This document shows, in pieces, positions 53,309 through 61,991 of a stretch of DNA of 64,000 nucleotides. Under the pieces are notes generated by a model. The model was not told the origin of the DNA and did not search any database. It saw only the letters and a program-made list of their open reading frames with translations. Origin of the DNA: Lacrimispora sp. 210928-DFI.3.58 (GTDB taxonomy: Bacteria; Bacillota; Clostridia; Lachnospirales; Lachnospiraceae); the NCBI RefSeq assembly GCF_020554865.1, contig NZ_JAJCIC010000002.1, positions 186,001-250,000 of the forward strand. Direction: 5' to 3'. Numbering within the stretch: the first letter of the stretch is position 1; the number at the start of each line of letters is the position of its first letter. A program made the translations under genes and the position numbers.

Positions 53309-54931
53309 CTAGCGGTGCAGATACATCCTCGCCTCATAGGGCCGCAGCATGGTTCCAGGCCCCGCCTCATCATAGTTATGGATCAAAAGCTCCTTTGCCT
53401 TCCACTCCTTTAACAGGGGACAGTCCACACTGCGGCCAAAGAAATTGCAGACCACCAGAAGACGGCTCTCCCCATTCTCCCTGACATAGGCGAAGATATC
53501 TCCGTCTTCCCTCATAAGCAGCTGGAAACATCCGTCTGCAAACACCGGATACTCCTTCCTCAGCCGGATGAGTGCCCTGTAATACTCAAAGACCGAACCC
53601 GGCACATCCACCTGGCTGGCCGCGTTGATCACACTATAATTCGGGTTCACCTTGATCCAGGGCGTTCCCTCTGTAAAGCCGGCATTGGGGCTGTCATCCC
53701 ACTGCATGGGTGTGCGGGCATTGTCCCGTCCCTTGGCATGGATGGATTCCATAATATCCTTTTTCGAATAACCCATGCTTATCCGTTCCCGGTACATATT
53801 CAATGTCTCGATATCTCTGTAATCCCCGATGTCATACCGGGCATTGGTCATACCCAGTTCTTCTCCCTGATAGATGTATGGTGTTCCCTGGAGACCATGG
53901 AGAAGTGTTGCAAGCATCTTCGCTGATTCTGCTCTGTAGGTCCCGTCGTTTCCCCAGCGGGATACGATCCTGGGCAGATCGTGGTTGTCCCAGAACAGGC
54001 TGTTCCAGCCGCAGCCGTAAAGCCCCCTCTGCCACCGGTCAATGACCTCCTTCAGTTTAAGGAAAGGCAGGGGCGCCAGATCCCATTTTTCCTTTCCCTC
54101 CTGCTGGTCCAAACCAATATGCTCGAACTGGAAAACCATGGAAAACTCACTTCCGTCCGGATTGCTGTAGAGCTTTGAACGCTCCACATCGGCTCCCCAG
54201 GCCTCTCCTACCGTGATAAGGTCTCCCTTCTGAAATGTCTCCCGGCTGAGCTCCCTGATAAATTCATGGAGCTTCGGCCCATTGCCCGTAATGCCCTGAT
54301 CCGGCTCCTTGGCAATCTGATCGATCACATCCAGGCGGAAGCCCCCTACGCCCTTGTCCATCCACCAGAGGATCATATCATAGATAGCACGGCGGACCTT
54401 GGGATTTTCCCAGTTTAAGTCCGGCTGCTTCACGGAGAACTGATGGAAATAATACTGTCCCAGCTCAGGAACCCACTCCCAGGCAGGACCGCCGAAGCCG
54501 GAGCGGAGTCCGTTAGGAAGTTCCCCTTCTTCTCCGTCTCTCCACACATAGTAGTCATGGAAAGGGTTATCCTTTCCCTTCCTTGCCTCCTGAAACCAGG
54601 GATGCTCATCCGAAGTATGGTTGAGCACCAGATCCATGACGATCCGTATATGGTGCTCTCCGGCCTTTCTGATAAGCTTCTCCATATCCTCCAGGTTTCC
54701 AAACATGGGATCAATATCCTGATAATCAGAAATATCATAGCCATTGTCATCCTGGGGCGACCGGTATACCGGAGAAAGCCATATCGCATCAATACCCAGC
54801 TTTTCCAGGTAATCCAGCCTGTTTATGATTCCCCTTATATCTCCGATCCCGTCTCCGTTGCTGTCCTGGAAGCTGCGGGGATAGATCTGGTAAACCACCG
54901 CATTTTTCCACCATTTTCCGGGCTGTTTCAT
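53309..54931 (-). CDS. alpha-glucosidase / oligo-1,6-glucosidase (GH13)
   Basis: A 540-residue GH13 enzyme. It opens WWKNAVVYQIYPRSFQDSNG. Active-site residues: D201 in GFRLDVIDQI, E243 in TVGEAWG and D318 in WDNHDLPR. A Val after the nucleophile Asp (DVI) is usual for alpha-1,6-specific GH13 subfamily 31 enzymes. No signal peptide, so it acts in the cytosol on isomaltose-type oligosaccharides. AAGGAGG lies nine bases before the ATG. It is a single gene with no sugar transporter beside it. Confidence 0.93.
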   Translation of the reverse strand: MKQPGKWWKNAVVYQIYPRSFQDSNGDGIGDIRGIINRLDYLEKLGIDAIWLSPVYRSPQDDNGYDISDYQDIDPMFGNLEDMEKLIRKAGEHHIRIVMDLVLNHTSDEHPWFQEARKGKDNPFHDYYVWRDGEEGELPNGLRSGFGGPAWEWVPELGQYYFHQFSVKQPDLNWENPKVRRAIYDMILWWMDKGVGGFRLDVIDQIAKEPDQGITGNGPKLHEFIRELSRETFQKGDLITVGEAWGADVERSKLYSNPDGSEFSMVFQFEHIGLDQQEGKEKWDLAPLPFLKLKEVIDRWQRGLYGCGWNSLFWDNHDLPRIVSRWGNDGTYRAESAKMLATLLHGLQGTPYIYQGEELGMTNARYDIGDYRDIETLNMYRERISMGYSKKDIMESIHAKGRDNARTPMQWDDSPNAGFTEGTPWIKVNPNYSVINAASQVDVPGSVFEYYRALIRLRKEYPVFADGCFQLLMREDGDIFAYVRENGESRLLVVCNFFGRSVDCPLLKEWKAKELLIHNYDEAGPGTMLRPYEARMYLHR

Positions 54932-55256
54932 CCTTTATATCCTCCTTGGATCATCTTATCTCTTATAGTCCTATTTTAAGAAAAATGCCCGGCAATGTAC
55001 AGGATAATATCTAACGATTTCTTTTCGATTTTCATGATTCTATATGTCCTGTAAAAACGGACTGTGCTTTGCCGGATGATCTGCTTTGATCCGCCCCTTT
55101 ATCGCCGATATATTAGTTTTTCTTATCTGTTTTACTATATTAAAAATAATTTTTAATTAATGATCAGTGACTTTTATCACATATGTTTCCTAAAAAGTGT
55201 GGTATCCTATACTCAAGAATTGATATGATATGGAAAATATACAGGAGGAACGAATT
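54932..55256. other. AT-rich divergent promoter region between the alpha-glucosidase and thioredoxin
   Basis: Non-coding. Promoters for both directions are expected here. TATACT at about 55208-55213 lies 44 bases before the thioredoxin start and is the best -10 candidate. No hairpin or known riboswitch pattern was seen. Confidence 0.45.
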
Positions 55257-55574
55257 ATGGCACTTACACATTTAACAAAAAATGATTTTGACCAGGCAGT
55301 GAATGCTGGTGATGATCTGGTTGTAGTTGATTTCTTTGCAACTTGGTGCGGCCCCTGCAAGATGCTTTCCCCTATCGTGGAGCGCGCGGCCGAGCAGCAT
55401 CCGGAGGTACATTTCTATAAGGTGGATATTGATGACGAGATCGACCTGGCTTCCCGTTTCCAGGTGATGAGCGTTCCCACTCTGCTCTACATGAAGCGCG
55501 GCGCTGTCGTATCAAAGACCATCGGCCTGATCTCCCCGGCCGAGCTGGAAGCCCAGATCAAAAATGCAAAATAG
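55257..55574 (+). CDS. trxA: thioredoxin
   Basis: A 105-residue thioredoxin, the usual length. The redox motif WCGPCK has C31 and C34; the cis-proline is in VMSVPTLLYM. It reduces protein disulfides in the cytosol. AGGAGG lies eight bases before the ATG at 55257. Thioredoxin reductase is not in the window. A terminator follows. Confidence 0.95.
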   Translation: MALTHLTKNDFDQAVNAGDDLVVVDFFATWCGPCKMLSPIVERAAEQHPEVHFYKVDIDDEIDLASRFQVMSVPTLLYMKRGAVVSKTIGLISPAELEAQIKNAK

Positions 55575-55594
55575 GAGGCTTTAAAGCCTATCAC

Positions 55595-55629
55595 AGGAGT
55601 CCGGTTCCAGCCGTACTCCTTTCTTTTTG
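55595..55629 (+). terminator. thioredoxin terminator
   Basis: AGGAGT-c-CGG and CCG-t-ACTCCT pair around a short loop; TTCTTTTT follows. It is 20 bases after the thioredoxin stop and directly before the 110-bp repeat. Confidence 0.8.
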
Positions 55630-55630
55630 T

Positions 55631-55740
55631 TACTATGAAAGTCCCGCCGCCAGGCGGCATGTATTCAGGTATGCCAAATGCGCCTGCCAGACTTTTATGG
55701 TGCGGTGGCGCGCTGCCAGCCGGGCGCATGCAGGTTTACT
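55631..55740. repeat. 110-bp intergenic repeat, copy 2 (with 38398-38511)
   Basis: Same orientation and ends as the copy at 38398. AAAGTC (55638-55643) and CAGGCG (55651-55656) pair with CGCCTG (55681-55686) and GACTTT (55690-55695), giving a two-part stem. Between thioredoxin and the NhaC gene. Confidence 0.85.
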
Positions 55741-55813
55741 TGAGTTTCCTCTGTTGACTTTCCTTTCCATGTACTTTACAATCAAATCATTCATAGCGCG
55801 GAGGTTTTTACAT

Positions 55814-57136
55814 ATGACAGCGGAGACCATCACCCTGGGACTCTTTTTAATCGGCTTAGGCCTGTGTATCATAAGCGGCACAGAGGTTTTATACGCCCTG
55901 ATCTTTGGCATGGCCTGTTTTTTCTTCTACAGCCTGAAAAAGGGCTTTACCGTAAGGGCCACCTGTTCCATGTTTTTAGAGGGTATGTCCAGGGTGACGA
56001 ACATCCTCATTATCTTTGTATTTATCGGCAGCCTCACTGCCGTCTGGCGCATCTGCGGTACCATTCCCTTTATCCTGTACCATGCCATGGGACTGATTGA
56101 ACCCAGGTATTTTGTGCTGTGCACCTTTCTGCTCTGCTCCATGATGTCCTTTCTCACAGGGACCTCCTTTGGCACAGTCAGCACCATGGGCGTGATCTGT
56201 ATGCTGATCTCCAACACCGCAGGCTTAAATCCGCTGCTCACAGGAGGGGCTGTGCTGTCCGGCATCTTTTTCGGTGACCGCTGCTCCCCCATGTCCTCCA
56301 GTGCCCAGCTGGTCTGCTCCCTGACAGGGACGGACATTTATACGAACATCAAAAATATGATGCGCTCCGGACTGATCCCTTTTCTCCTGTGTGTCGTCCT
56401 CTACATCGTTTTGGCAGGCGGGGCCGGGGCTGATCCTGATCTCTCCATGGTTTCCCTGTTTGAGGAGAACTTTTCCCTTCACTGGGCTGCTGCCATTCCG
56501 GCGCTCCTGATCCTGGTGCTTGCCCTGTTTCGCGTTGATGTGAAATACGCGATGGCGGCCAGCATCCTGTCAGCCTCTGTCATTGCCTTTGCTCTCCAGG
56601 GCACCACTCCTCCTGTGCTTCTTGTGACCCTTTTAAGAGGCTACCGGGCAGAGACGGGAACAGAGCTTGCAAGACTTTTAAACGGCGGAGGTATCACCTC
56701 TATGGTATCAGCAGGCTTCCTTGTACTGATTTCCTCCTCCTACTCCGGCGTATTCTCCCGCACCCCTATCCTCTCCGGTATTAAGGGGGCTCTGGGCAGG
56801 GTCTCCGGCCTTCTGACTCCCTTTGGCACCGTGACAGCAGCTTCCATCCTCTCCTGCGCTGTAAGCTGCAACCAGACACTTGGAACCATTCTCACCTTTC
56901 AGATCTGTGAGGATCTGTATGAGAAAAAGGAGGAGCTTGCCCTGGCGCTGGAGGACACTGCCATTCTCCTGGCTGCCCTTGTGCCCTGGGGGATCGCAGG
57001 GGCTGTTCCTGTGGCAGCCATCGGCGCTCCCTTAAGCTGCCTGTTCTATGCTTTCTATCTTTATCTGATCACCGTATGGAACCTTTTAGCGGCTGTCTGG
57101 AAAGCACGGCGGCACCGTAGGACAGAGCGCGTTTGA
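55814..57136 (+). CDS. NhaC family Na+/H+ antiporter
   Basis: A 440-residue carrier with about 11 helices. Family features: LTGTSFGTVSTMGVI and the GIFFGDRCSPMSSSAQLVCSLTGTDIY stretch (about 150-180), with a second half-repeat containing SCNQTLGTILTFQI. It may exchange Na+ with H+ or swap organic acids, as some NhaC members do. The ATG at 55814 has GGAGG nine bases upstream; the frame extends into the repeat without a site. Confidence 0.88.
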   Translation: MTAETITLGLFLIGLGLCIISGTEVLYALIFGMACFFFYSLKKGFTVRATCSMFLEGMSRVTNILIIFVFIGSLTAVWRICGTIPFILYHAMGLIEPRYFVLCTFLLCSMMSFLTGTSFGTVSTMGVICMLISNTAGLNPLLTGGAVLSGIFFGDRCSPMSSSAQLVCSLTGTDIYTNIKNMMRSGLIPFLLCVVLYIVLAGGAGADPDLSMVSLFEENFSLHWAAAIPALLILVLALFRVDVKYAMAASILSASVIAFALQGTTPPVLLVTLLRGYRAETGTELARLLNGGGITSMVSAGFLVLISSSYSGVFSRTPILSGIKGALGRVSGLLTPFGTVTAASILSCAVSCNQTLGTILTFQICEDLYEKKEELALALEDTAILLAALVPWGIAGAVPVAAIGAPLSCLFYAFYLYLITVWNLLAAVWKARRHRRTERV

Positions 57137-57196
57137 AAGAATGCGGCTTCAATGCCCGTATTCGTAACTATCCAGCCATGCCATCTTCCTGTTCTC

Positions 57197-57796
57197 TCAC
57201 ACCCTGCCTCCATTCTCCTTCAGCCACCTTCTTCTCTCCCTGTAATCCGGCAGGATCCTCTCAACCTCTGCCCAGAACCGGGGAGAGTGGTTCATCTCTT
57301 TTCTGTGGGCCAGCTCATGGACCACCACGTAATCCAGCACCTCAGGAGGCATGAGGATCAGCTTCCAGTGGAAATTTAAATTTCCCTTGGTGCTGCAGCT
57401 TCCCCATCTGGTCTTTGCCGCCTTTATAGCGATCCTGTTATAGTCCACTCCCATTTTTCCGGCAAAATAATCTGCCCGCTCCTTAAGCCTTTCCCTGGCC
57501 TCTTTCCGATAGGCTGCCTCCAGCTCAGGATGCTTTGCATAATCTGGCTCCGGCTGCTCTTTTGCTTTCCTTTGACGCTCCCTCATGAGAAACCATTTTT
57601 CCACGATCCAAGCCTGCCGCTCCTTGATAAATGCCACCACGGCCTGATTGGAGGCCCTGACAGGCACGCGTGCCCGCACAGTCCCATCCTCCTTTATCTC
57701 CAGTCCCAGGGTGCGGCGTTTGGAATATACCACCTCTACGGGTATGCTCCCTTCCTCTTCCCCCTGTCTCCATCCGATTTCCACTTGATGAATCAT
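57197..57796 (-). CDS. YgjP-like metallopeptidase (SprT/M48-related, DUF45)
   Basis: A 199-residue soluble protein. The zinc motif is VVHELAHRKEMNHSPRFW (HExxH near 157-161, third ligand H in NHS), preceded by KTRWGSCSTKGNLNFHWKL, the signature of the YgjP/DUF45 family. Its biological substrate is unknown. AAGGAG lies five bases before the ATG. The first gene's upstream region is the hairpin cluster at 57813-57998. Confidence 0.9.
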   Translation of the reverse strand: MIHQVEIGWRQGEEEGSIPVEVVYSKRRTLGLEIKEDGTVRARVPVRASNQAVVAFIKERQAWIVEKWFLMRERQRKAKEQPEPDYAKHPELEAAYRKEARERLKERADYFAGKMGVDYNRIAIKAAKTRWGSCSTKGNLNFHWKLILMPPEVLDYVVVHELAHRKEMNHSPRFWAEVERILPDYRERRRWLKENGGRV

Positions 57797-57812
57797 TGCA
57801 TCTCCTTACAAT

Positions 57813-57998
57813 AGAAGTCCGCTTGCGGACTTCTCCGCCTGCGGCGGGTCGCATTAGCGACACAATTCCAATCCGCCGCAGGCATTGGCTCACTTAGCGA
57901 GTGTAACGAGCTTAGTGAACAAGCCCCCTTTAGGGTTGCGATCCTGCCGGTCGGGCTTTTTGTATCATAGGAGGCTCCGGAGGAGTTTCCTATGATAT
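57813..57998. repeat. cluster of hairpins including the 54-bp repeat, copy 2
   Basis: In order: AGAAGTCCGC-tt-GCGGACTTCT (57813-57834); an 11-bp perfect stem GCCTGCGGCGG/CCGCCGCAGGC (57837-57883) enclosing GTCGC-atta-GCGAC; TCACTTAGC/GCTTAGTGA (57890-57918) with one mismatch; AAGCCC/GGGCTT (57921-57958) followed by TTTGT; and TATCATAGGA/TTCCTATGATA (57963-57997). The last 54 bases repeat those at 51901. Non-coding. It lies between the YgjP-like start and the Wzm-like stop and may be a structured RNA or repeat-rich spacer. Confidence 0.75.
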
Positions 57999-58057
57999 GA
58001 AAAGCCAGGCCCGCTCCCTTGTTGAGCCACAGGCCTGACTCTGTCTTTCCAATATTC

Positions 58058-58873
58058 CTACAGCACATCTGAAAAATGAGGCCGCAGCCGTTTAAACATC
58101 TTAAGTCCCGCCAGCAGCACGATCCCTGTCACCACCCAATAGTAAACGGTAAGGGTAGGTCTTTCCCAGAACCAATTCCCGGTCAGCATACTGTCCCTGT
58201 AGCCTGCTGTCACATAGTAAAACGGATTCAGCTTGAACAGGAGCTCCACCCATTTTCCCTTCGAGGTAAACATGGATTCATGGTACATGATCGGCGTCAT
58301 CCAGATACCGAACTGGAGGCAGATGGCCACGATCTGGGCCATGTCCTTAAAGAATACGTTCACCGCACAGGTAAAAAAGCCGATCCCCAGGGCCAGCATG
58401 GAAGCCGCAAAGGTATAATACAGGATCTGTATCCATGTCACCATAGGCATCCTGCCGCTCACAAGATAAAGCCCCAGCATGATCACCACAAAAAAACCGT
58501 GGACCATCAGGCAGGAGATCAGCTTGATCATGGGCAGGATCTCCACCTGGAAGACCACCTTTTTCACCAGATAGCTGTACTCCTGGAGACAGTTCGTGAT
58601 GCTGTTCAAGGCCTCGCTGTAAAAGAACCAGGGCACAATGCCAGGCACCAGCCACACCACATAGGTGGCCCCAGGCACAGGCGGCGGCGACTTAAACCCG
58701 GCTTCACCGAATACAAAGGCATAGATCGCCACTGTGACAATGGGCTGGATAAACATCCAGATAATGCCGAAATAGGAGCCCACAAAGCGCTTCTTAAAAT
58801 CCGCCTTGCCCAGGTCCCATATTAATTTCCGTTTTTTAACGATCTCTTTCCCAAGAGCCAGCACATAACCCAT
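58058..58873 (-). CDS. polysaccharide ABC exporter permease (Wzm/TagG-like)
   Basis: A 271-residue ABC-2 permease with six helices. It opens LIWDLGKADFKKRFVGSYFG, typical of Wzm/TagG, and ends with FKLNPFYYVTAGYRDSMLTG, the conserved C-terminal segment. It carries a lipid-linked glycan outward, powered by a Wzt-like ATPase. The only fitting ATPase in the window is at 45130-46659. Nine bases follow RfbC, so they are co-transcribed. Confidence 0.92.
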   Translation of the reverse strand: MGYVLALGKEIVKKRKLIWDLGKADFKKRFVGSYFGIIWMFIQPIVTVAIYAFVFGEAGFKSPPPVPGATYVVWLVPGIVPWFFYSEALNSITNCLQEYSYLVKKVVFQVEILPMIKLISCLMVHGFFVVIMLGLYLVSGRMPMVTWIQILYYTFAASMLALGIGFFTCAVNVFFKDMAQIVAICLQFGIWMTPIMYHESMFTSKGKWVELLFKLNPFYYVTAGYRDSMLTGNWFWERPTLTVYYWVVTGIVLLAGLKMFKRLRPHFSDVL

Positions 58874-58882
58874 AATCCTCTC

Positions 58883-59437
58883 CTAGAACTTAAAGGTATC
58901 CTTTAACCCGCTCCACTTCTTATCCTTCTCCGAAATGATCAGCTCCATGCCCTCTTCCATGGGCCAGTCAATGCCGATCTCCGGGTCACTCCACAGAAGG
59001 CCGCCCTCATCTCCCGGATGATAGAAGTCTGTACATTTGTACGCAAACTCCGCCTCATCGGACAGCACCAGAAAGCCGTGTGCAAAGCCCTCAGGAATAT
59101 AGAACTGCTTCTTGTTCTCCGCAGAGAGCACCACGCCGAACCATTTTCCGTAGGTCTCAGAATCGGACCGCAGGTCCACTGCCACATCAAATACCGTGCC
59201 GCGGATGGCGCGCACCAGCTTTCCCTGAGGATACTGCTTCTGGAAATGAAGCCCTCTCAGCACGCCCTTTACAGACATGGATTGGTTGTCCTGGACAAAT
59301 ACCATGTCAAGGCCTGCCTCCTTAAAATCATTCTGGTTATAGGTTTCTACAAAATATCCCCTCTCATCCTTAAATACGGTGGGCTCAATCACATAAAGGC
59401 CCTTGATATCGCAGGGAGTAACTTTAATCTTTCCCAT
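58883..59437 (-). CDS. rfbC: dTDP-4-dehydrorhamnose 3,5-epimerase (RfbC)
   Basis: A 184-residue cupin epimerase. H64 in LRGLHFQ is the catalytic base; Y133 in FAYKCTDFYHP is in the place of the catalytic tyrosine; R-G-x-V-F-D-V-A-V-D-L-R lies at 79-90. It makes dTDP-4-keto-L-rhamnose. RfbA, RfbB and RfbD are not in the window. AGGAG lies eight bases before the ATG. The rhamnosyltransferase-like gene at 61992 is a likely user of the product. Confidence 0.93.
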   Translation of the reverse strand: MGKIKVTPCDIKGLYVIEPTVFKDERGYFVETYNQNDFKEAGLDMVFVQDNQSMSVKGVLRGLHFQKQYPQGKLVRAIRGTVFDVAVDLRSDSETYGKWFGVVLSAENKKQFYIPEGFAHGFLVLSDEAEFAYKCTDFYHPGDEGGLLWSDPEIGIDWPMEEGMELIISEKDKKWSGLKDTFKF

Positions 59438-59541
59438 TTTCTACACTCCTTTTTCTATTCTTTCAAAGCCTCTGCCTCCCGGCAGCACAGCTTTTCCACA
59501 TCCATTTGGAAATTCTACCACGTTATCCACAAACTCGCAAT

Positions 59542-59806
59542 AGTTTATCCCCGGAGTTTCCGCATTTTGCACGGCGGCTGCCGGGAGAATGTCTGGCGCT
59601 CCGGTTTCGGACATAAGAAGCACTAAGGCACCTGATTTTTCCTAAAAGCCAGAGAGGCATCAACGCAACTCGCTGCGCTCAAACAATCATTGATGCCTCT
59701 CTGAACGGAAAAAACAGCTGTCTAAGTGCTTCTAATGTCCTGCAAAGTCGCTCCAGCCGTTCTCCCGGCAGCCGCCGTGCAAAATGCGGAAACTCCAGTT
59801 TATCCC
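59542..59806. mobile_element. 245-bp hairpin element with the same core as 13773-13998 but different ends
   Basis: The arms GGAGTTTCCGCATTTTGCAC and its exact complement lie at 59553 and up to 59796. The 10-mer AGTTTATCCC is repeated directly on both sides (59542-59551 and 59797-59806), suggesting an insertion with a 10-bp duplication. The core (59570-59780, inverted) matches the element at 13773. The inner stem here is AGAGAGGCATCAA/TTGATGCCTCTCT: two pairs changed together relative to the other copy. The loop TGATTGTTTGAGCGC is identical. Confidence 0.75.
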
Positions 59807-59811
59807 ACTCC

Positions 59812-61470
59812 TCACGAAACTCTAAGGCAAACCACGGCAAATATGCGCAGGATCACATACACGTCCAGCGCCGTCATCACATAGAGCAGATAACCGTCAT
59901 TCCATCCCGTCCGCACCACACGGTCATTCTTCACAGTCAGAAGGATCATGGGCAGAAGAGGCAGAAGGTATCTTCCCTGAACACCTTGAATCATGCTTGC
60001 AGTAACAGGAGTCCAGGCGAGAAGCATGGAAAACATCAGGGCACTCAGGCATGTAAGGGATAAAAACCAGATCCAGGCCCTGCTTAGCGCCCCCATCCAT
60101 ACATTCTCTCCCGGCTTTTTAAGTGCCAGGACTGCCAGTATGGCCGTGAGGGCCAGGACCACCACGTAAGGCGTATTGAGCACCGGATCCATGTTGCCCA
60201 GGGCTGAACCGATCATGCCGGAGTAGAGCTGTTCTCCCTGCCACATCAAGGTGTTGTAGCACATTTTTATCACCAAAAGCGGGCTGTGGATCAGCTGGGA
60301 AAATGTATACCCGGTCTCCTGCGCCCAAGCCACATAGCTTTCCGAAGCCTCTGCATACATCGCCACGGTGTTTCTGTTCACTGCGATCATTGCGCCGCAG
60401 AAGGCCCCCAGCACCAGGACAGCCGATATCACCCAATTCCGGATGCCGCCAAACTTCTTTATAGGGATCAGCAGGCAATAGCCTGTGATCACGCCGTAGA
60501 CCATCTTGCAGGGGCCCATCACGCCCATGAGAAGGGCCAATAGCAGTACATCCGCCGCCCTGACCCGCTCTGCCCTGTAAGCCAGATCCAGGCAGATGGC
60601 AGCAAAATATCCGCTGCACGCAAGTATCATCACATCATAGGAAAAGGAGGATGCCAGATGAAGTGTCATGGGAAGCATATACACGCCGAAAAGGATCTCT
60701 TTGCCAAAGGGCATCCGCCTGATCGCCAGATAGCCCATAGCCGTGAAAAAGAACAGGTTCATGAGTCTTCCGAAAAACAAAAGCCCCACAGGCCCCAGCC
60801 CCAGCAGCCGGGAAATGGTGATCCCCACAGCCTGCGGCACGTAAGCCATAGGAGTGGTGCGCACCGTAGGCTGGTAAGAAAGGCATTGCTCCGCCTGAAG
60901 GGCGGCTGCTCCCTCCTCCGTCTGCCAGGTGTTCTCTCTGTCCTCCTCCAGCCTTTCCCTGTAGATCCAGCGGTACGTCTCCTCCGTCAGCTCCTGCCCC
61001 AGAATGACCGTCCCCTCGTCCCCTCGTCCTTCCCTGTATCCGCTGCCGTCATCCTTCAGGATATCCGTCATGTCCTCGATCAGGCAGTCCTGGGGACGGA
61101 TATAGACCTGACTGTCCTCGGTGCACGCTTCACGCCCCAGAAGCCTGTTTGACAGCTGGTAAGCGCTGATATAATGGCTTGCCTCATCCGGAGCTGACAA
61201 GGGCGGAAGCACAATGCAGAACATGATCCCCAGCCCCAGCGCTGCCCAGACAAAGAACCTCTCCAGGCTCCACTGCCTCCCGGCACACATCTGGTATCCG
61301 CTCATCGCCAGAAAGACCATTCCGAACAAAAGAAGCCAGATGTAATATCCATAAAGCCACCGGTCGCCTGAAGCCACTACCCCGGCTCTCACATCCGTCA
61401 AATGCCAGAGGCCCAAAAGCAGTACCAGCCCGGCAGCCAGCACGATTCCTGTCACCTGTCCACGCCTCAT
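59812..61470 (-). CDS. DUF2142 family polytopic membrane protein
   Basis: A 552-residue protein with about 12 helices. The loop after the third hydrophobic segment reads PPLSAPDEASHYISAYQLSN, matching the DUF2142 pattern with acidic residues near a membrane edge, like GT-C glycosyltransferases. A soluble stretch of about 100 residues follows. The role is probably transfer or polymerisation of a lipid-linked sugar. It is one base after the DUF2304 gene. Confidence 0.82.
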   Translation of the reverse strand: MRRGQVTGIVLAAGLVLLLGLWHLTDVRAGVVASGDRWLYGYYIWLLLFGMVFLAMSGYQMCAGRQWSLERFFVWAALGLGIMFCIVLPPLSAPDEASHYISAYQLSNRLLGREACTEDSQVYIRPQDCLIEDMTDILKDDGSGYREGRGDEGTVILGQELTEETYRWIYRERLEEDRENTWQTEEGAAALQAEQCLSYQPTVRTTPMAYVPQAVGITISRLLGLGPVGLLFFGRLMNLFFFTAMGYLAIRRMPFGKEILFGVYMLPMTLHLASSFSYDVMILACSGYFAAICLDLAYRAERVRAADVLLLALLMGVMGPCKMVYGVITGYCLLIPIKKFGGIRNWVISAVLVLGAFCGAMIAVNRNTVAMYAEASESYVAWAQETGYTFSQLIHSPLLVIKMCYNTLMWQGEQLYSGMIGSALGNMDPVLNTPYVVVLALTAILAVLALKKPGENVWMGALSRAWIWFLSLTCLSALMFSMLLAWTPVTASMIQGVQGRYLLPLLPMILLTVKNDRVVRTGWNDGYLLYVMTALDVYVILRIFAVVCLRVS

Positions 61471-61471
61471 A

Positions 61472-61936
61472 TCAGTCCCGGCCTCCTGCCATTGCTTCCG
61501 CCTCCGCCCTGTTTTCTTTTCCCCGGATACCCTGCACAGCCTCCGGGCCGGCCTTCTCCTTCTTCTCCTCTGCTGCCTCCAGGAGCCTCTTTAACAGTTC
61601 CTCCTGTTCCTTCTTCTCCAGAGCCATCTTCTGGACCAGCTCCTTCTGCTTGCTCTCCAGCTGGGATACCTGCAATGTCATGGTAAATACCTTCACCAGC
61701 AGCAGAAAGATCATGGAGAGGAACAGAAAGTTGGGCGTAGAGTAGATGCCCAGCAGCCTGGCGCAGAGATCCGCAGCAGAGGGGAACAGGGAAAATACCA
61801 CCAGGATAAGAGCCATCACCACCCAGAACATGGCTGCCTCTATCTGAACCTTTGCCTGCCTTATTTTTCTCATCATAAAGGCCATTGTCATAAAGGAGAC
61901 GATCACCAGTATGACCCTGAACACGGTTGTCATCAT
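61472..61936 (-). CDS. DUF2304 domain membrane protein
   Basis: A 154-residue protein with three helices (to about residue 90), AAMFWVVMALILVVFSLFPS being the family core, then a charged coiled coil (LEKKEQEELLKRLLEAAEEKK). DUF2304 proteins regularly accompany GtrB-like and rhamnan-type glycosyltransferases and may assist flipping of the lipid-linked sugar. Lies between a GT2 and the DUF2142 gene. Confidence 0.88.
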   Translation of the reverse strand: MMTTVFRVILVIVSFMTMAFMMRKIRQAKVQIEAAMFWVVMALILVVFSLFPSAADLCARLLGIYSTPNFLFLSMIFLLLVKVFTMTLQVSQLESKQKELVQKMALEKKEQEELLKRLLEAAEEKKEKAGPEAVQGIRGKENRAEAEAMAGGRD

Positions 61937-61991
61937 TTTCCATCCCTGCTTTCTTTTGTTTGGCGCTCCCAGCCAGTCTTCAGGCAGAAGC

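Noticed and set aside
57813..57998. CRISPR array
   Set aside because: Hairpins differ from each other and there are no evenly spaced identical repeats; no cas genes are in the window.
61467..61943. 158-residue frame overlapping the DUF2304 gene in another frame
   Set aside because: The DUF2304 frame has hydrophobic helices and a family match; this one is Gly/Arg-rich with none.
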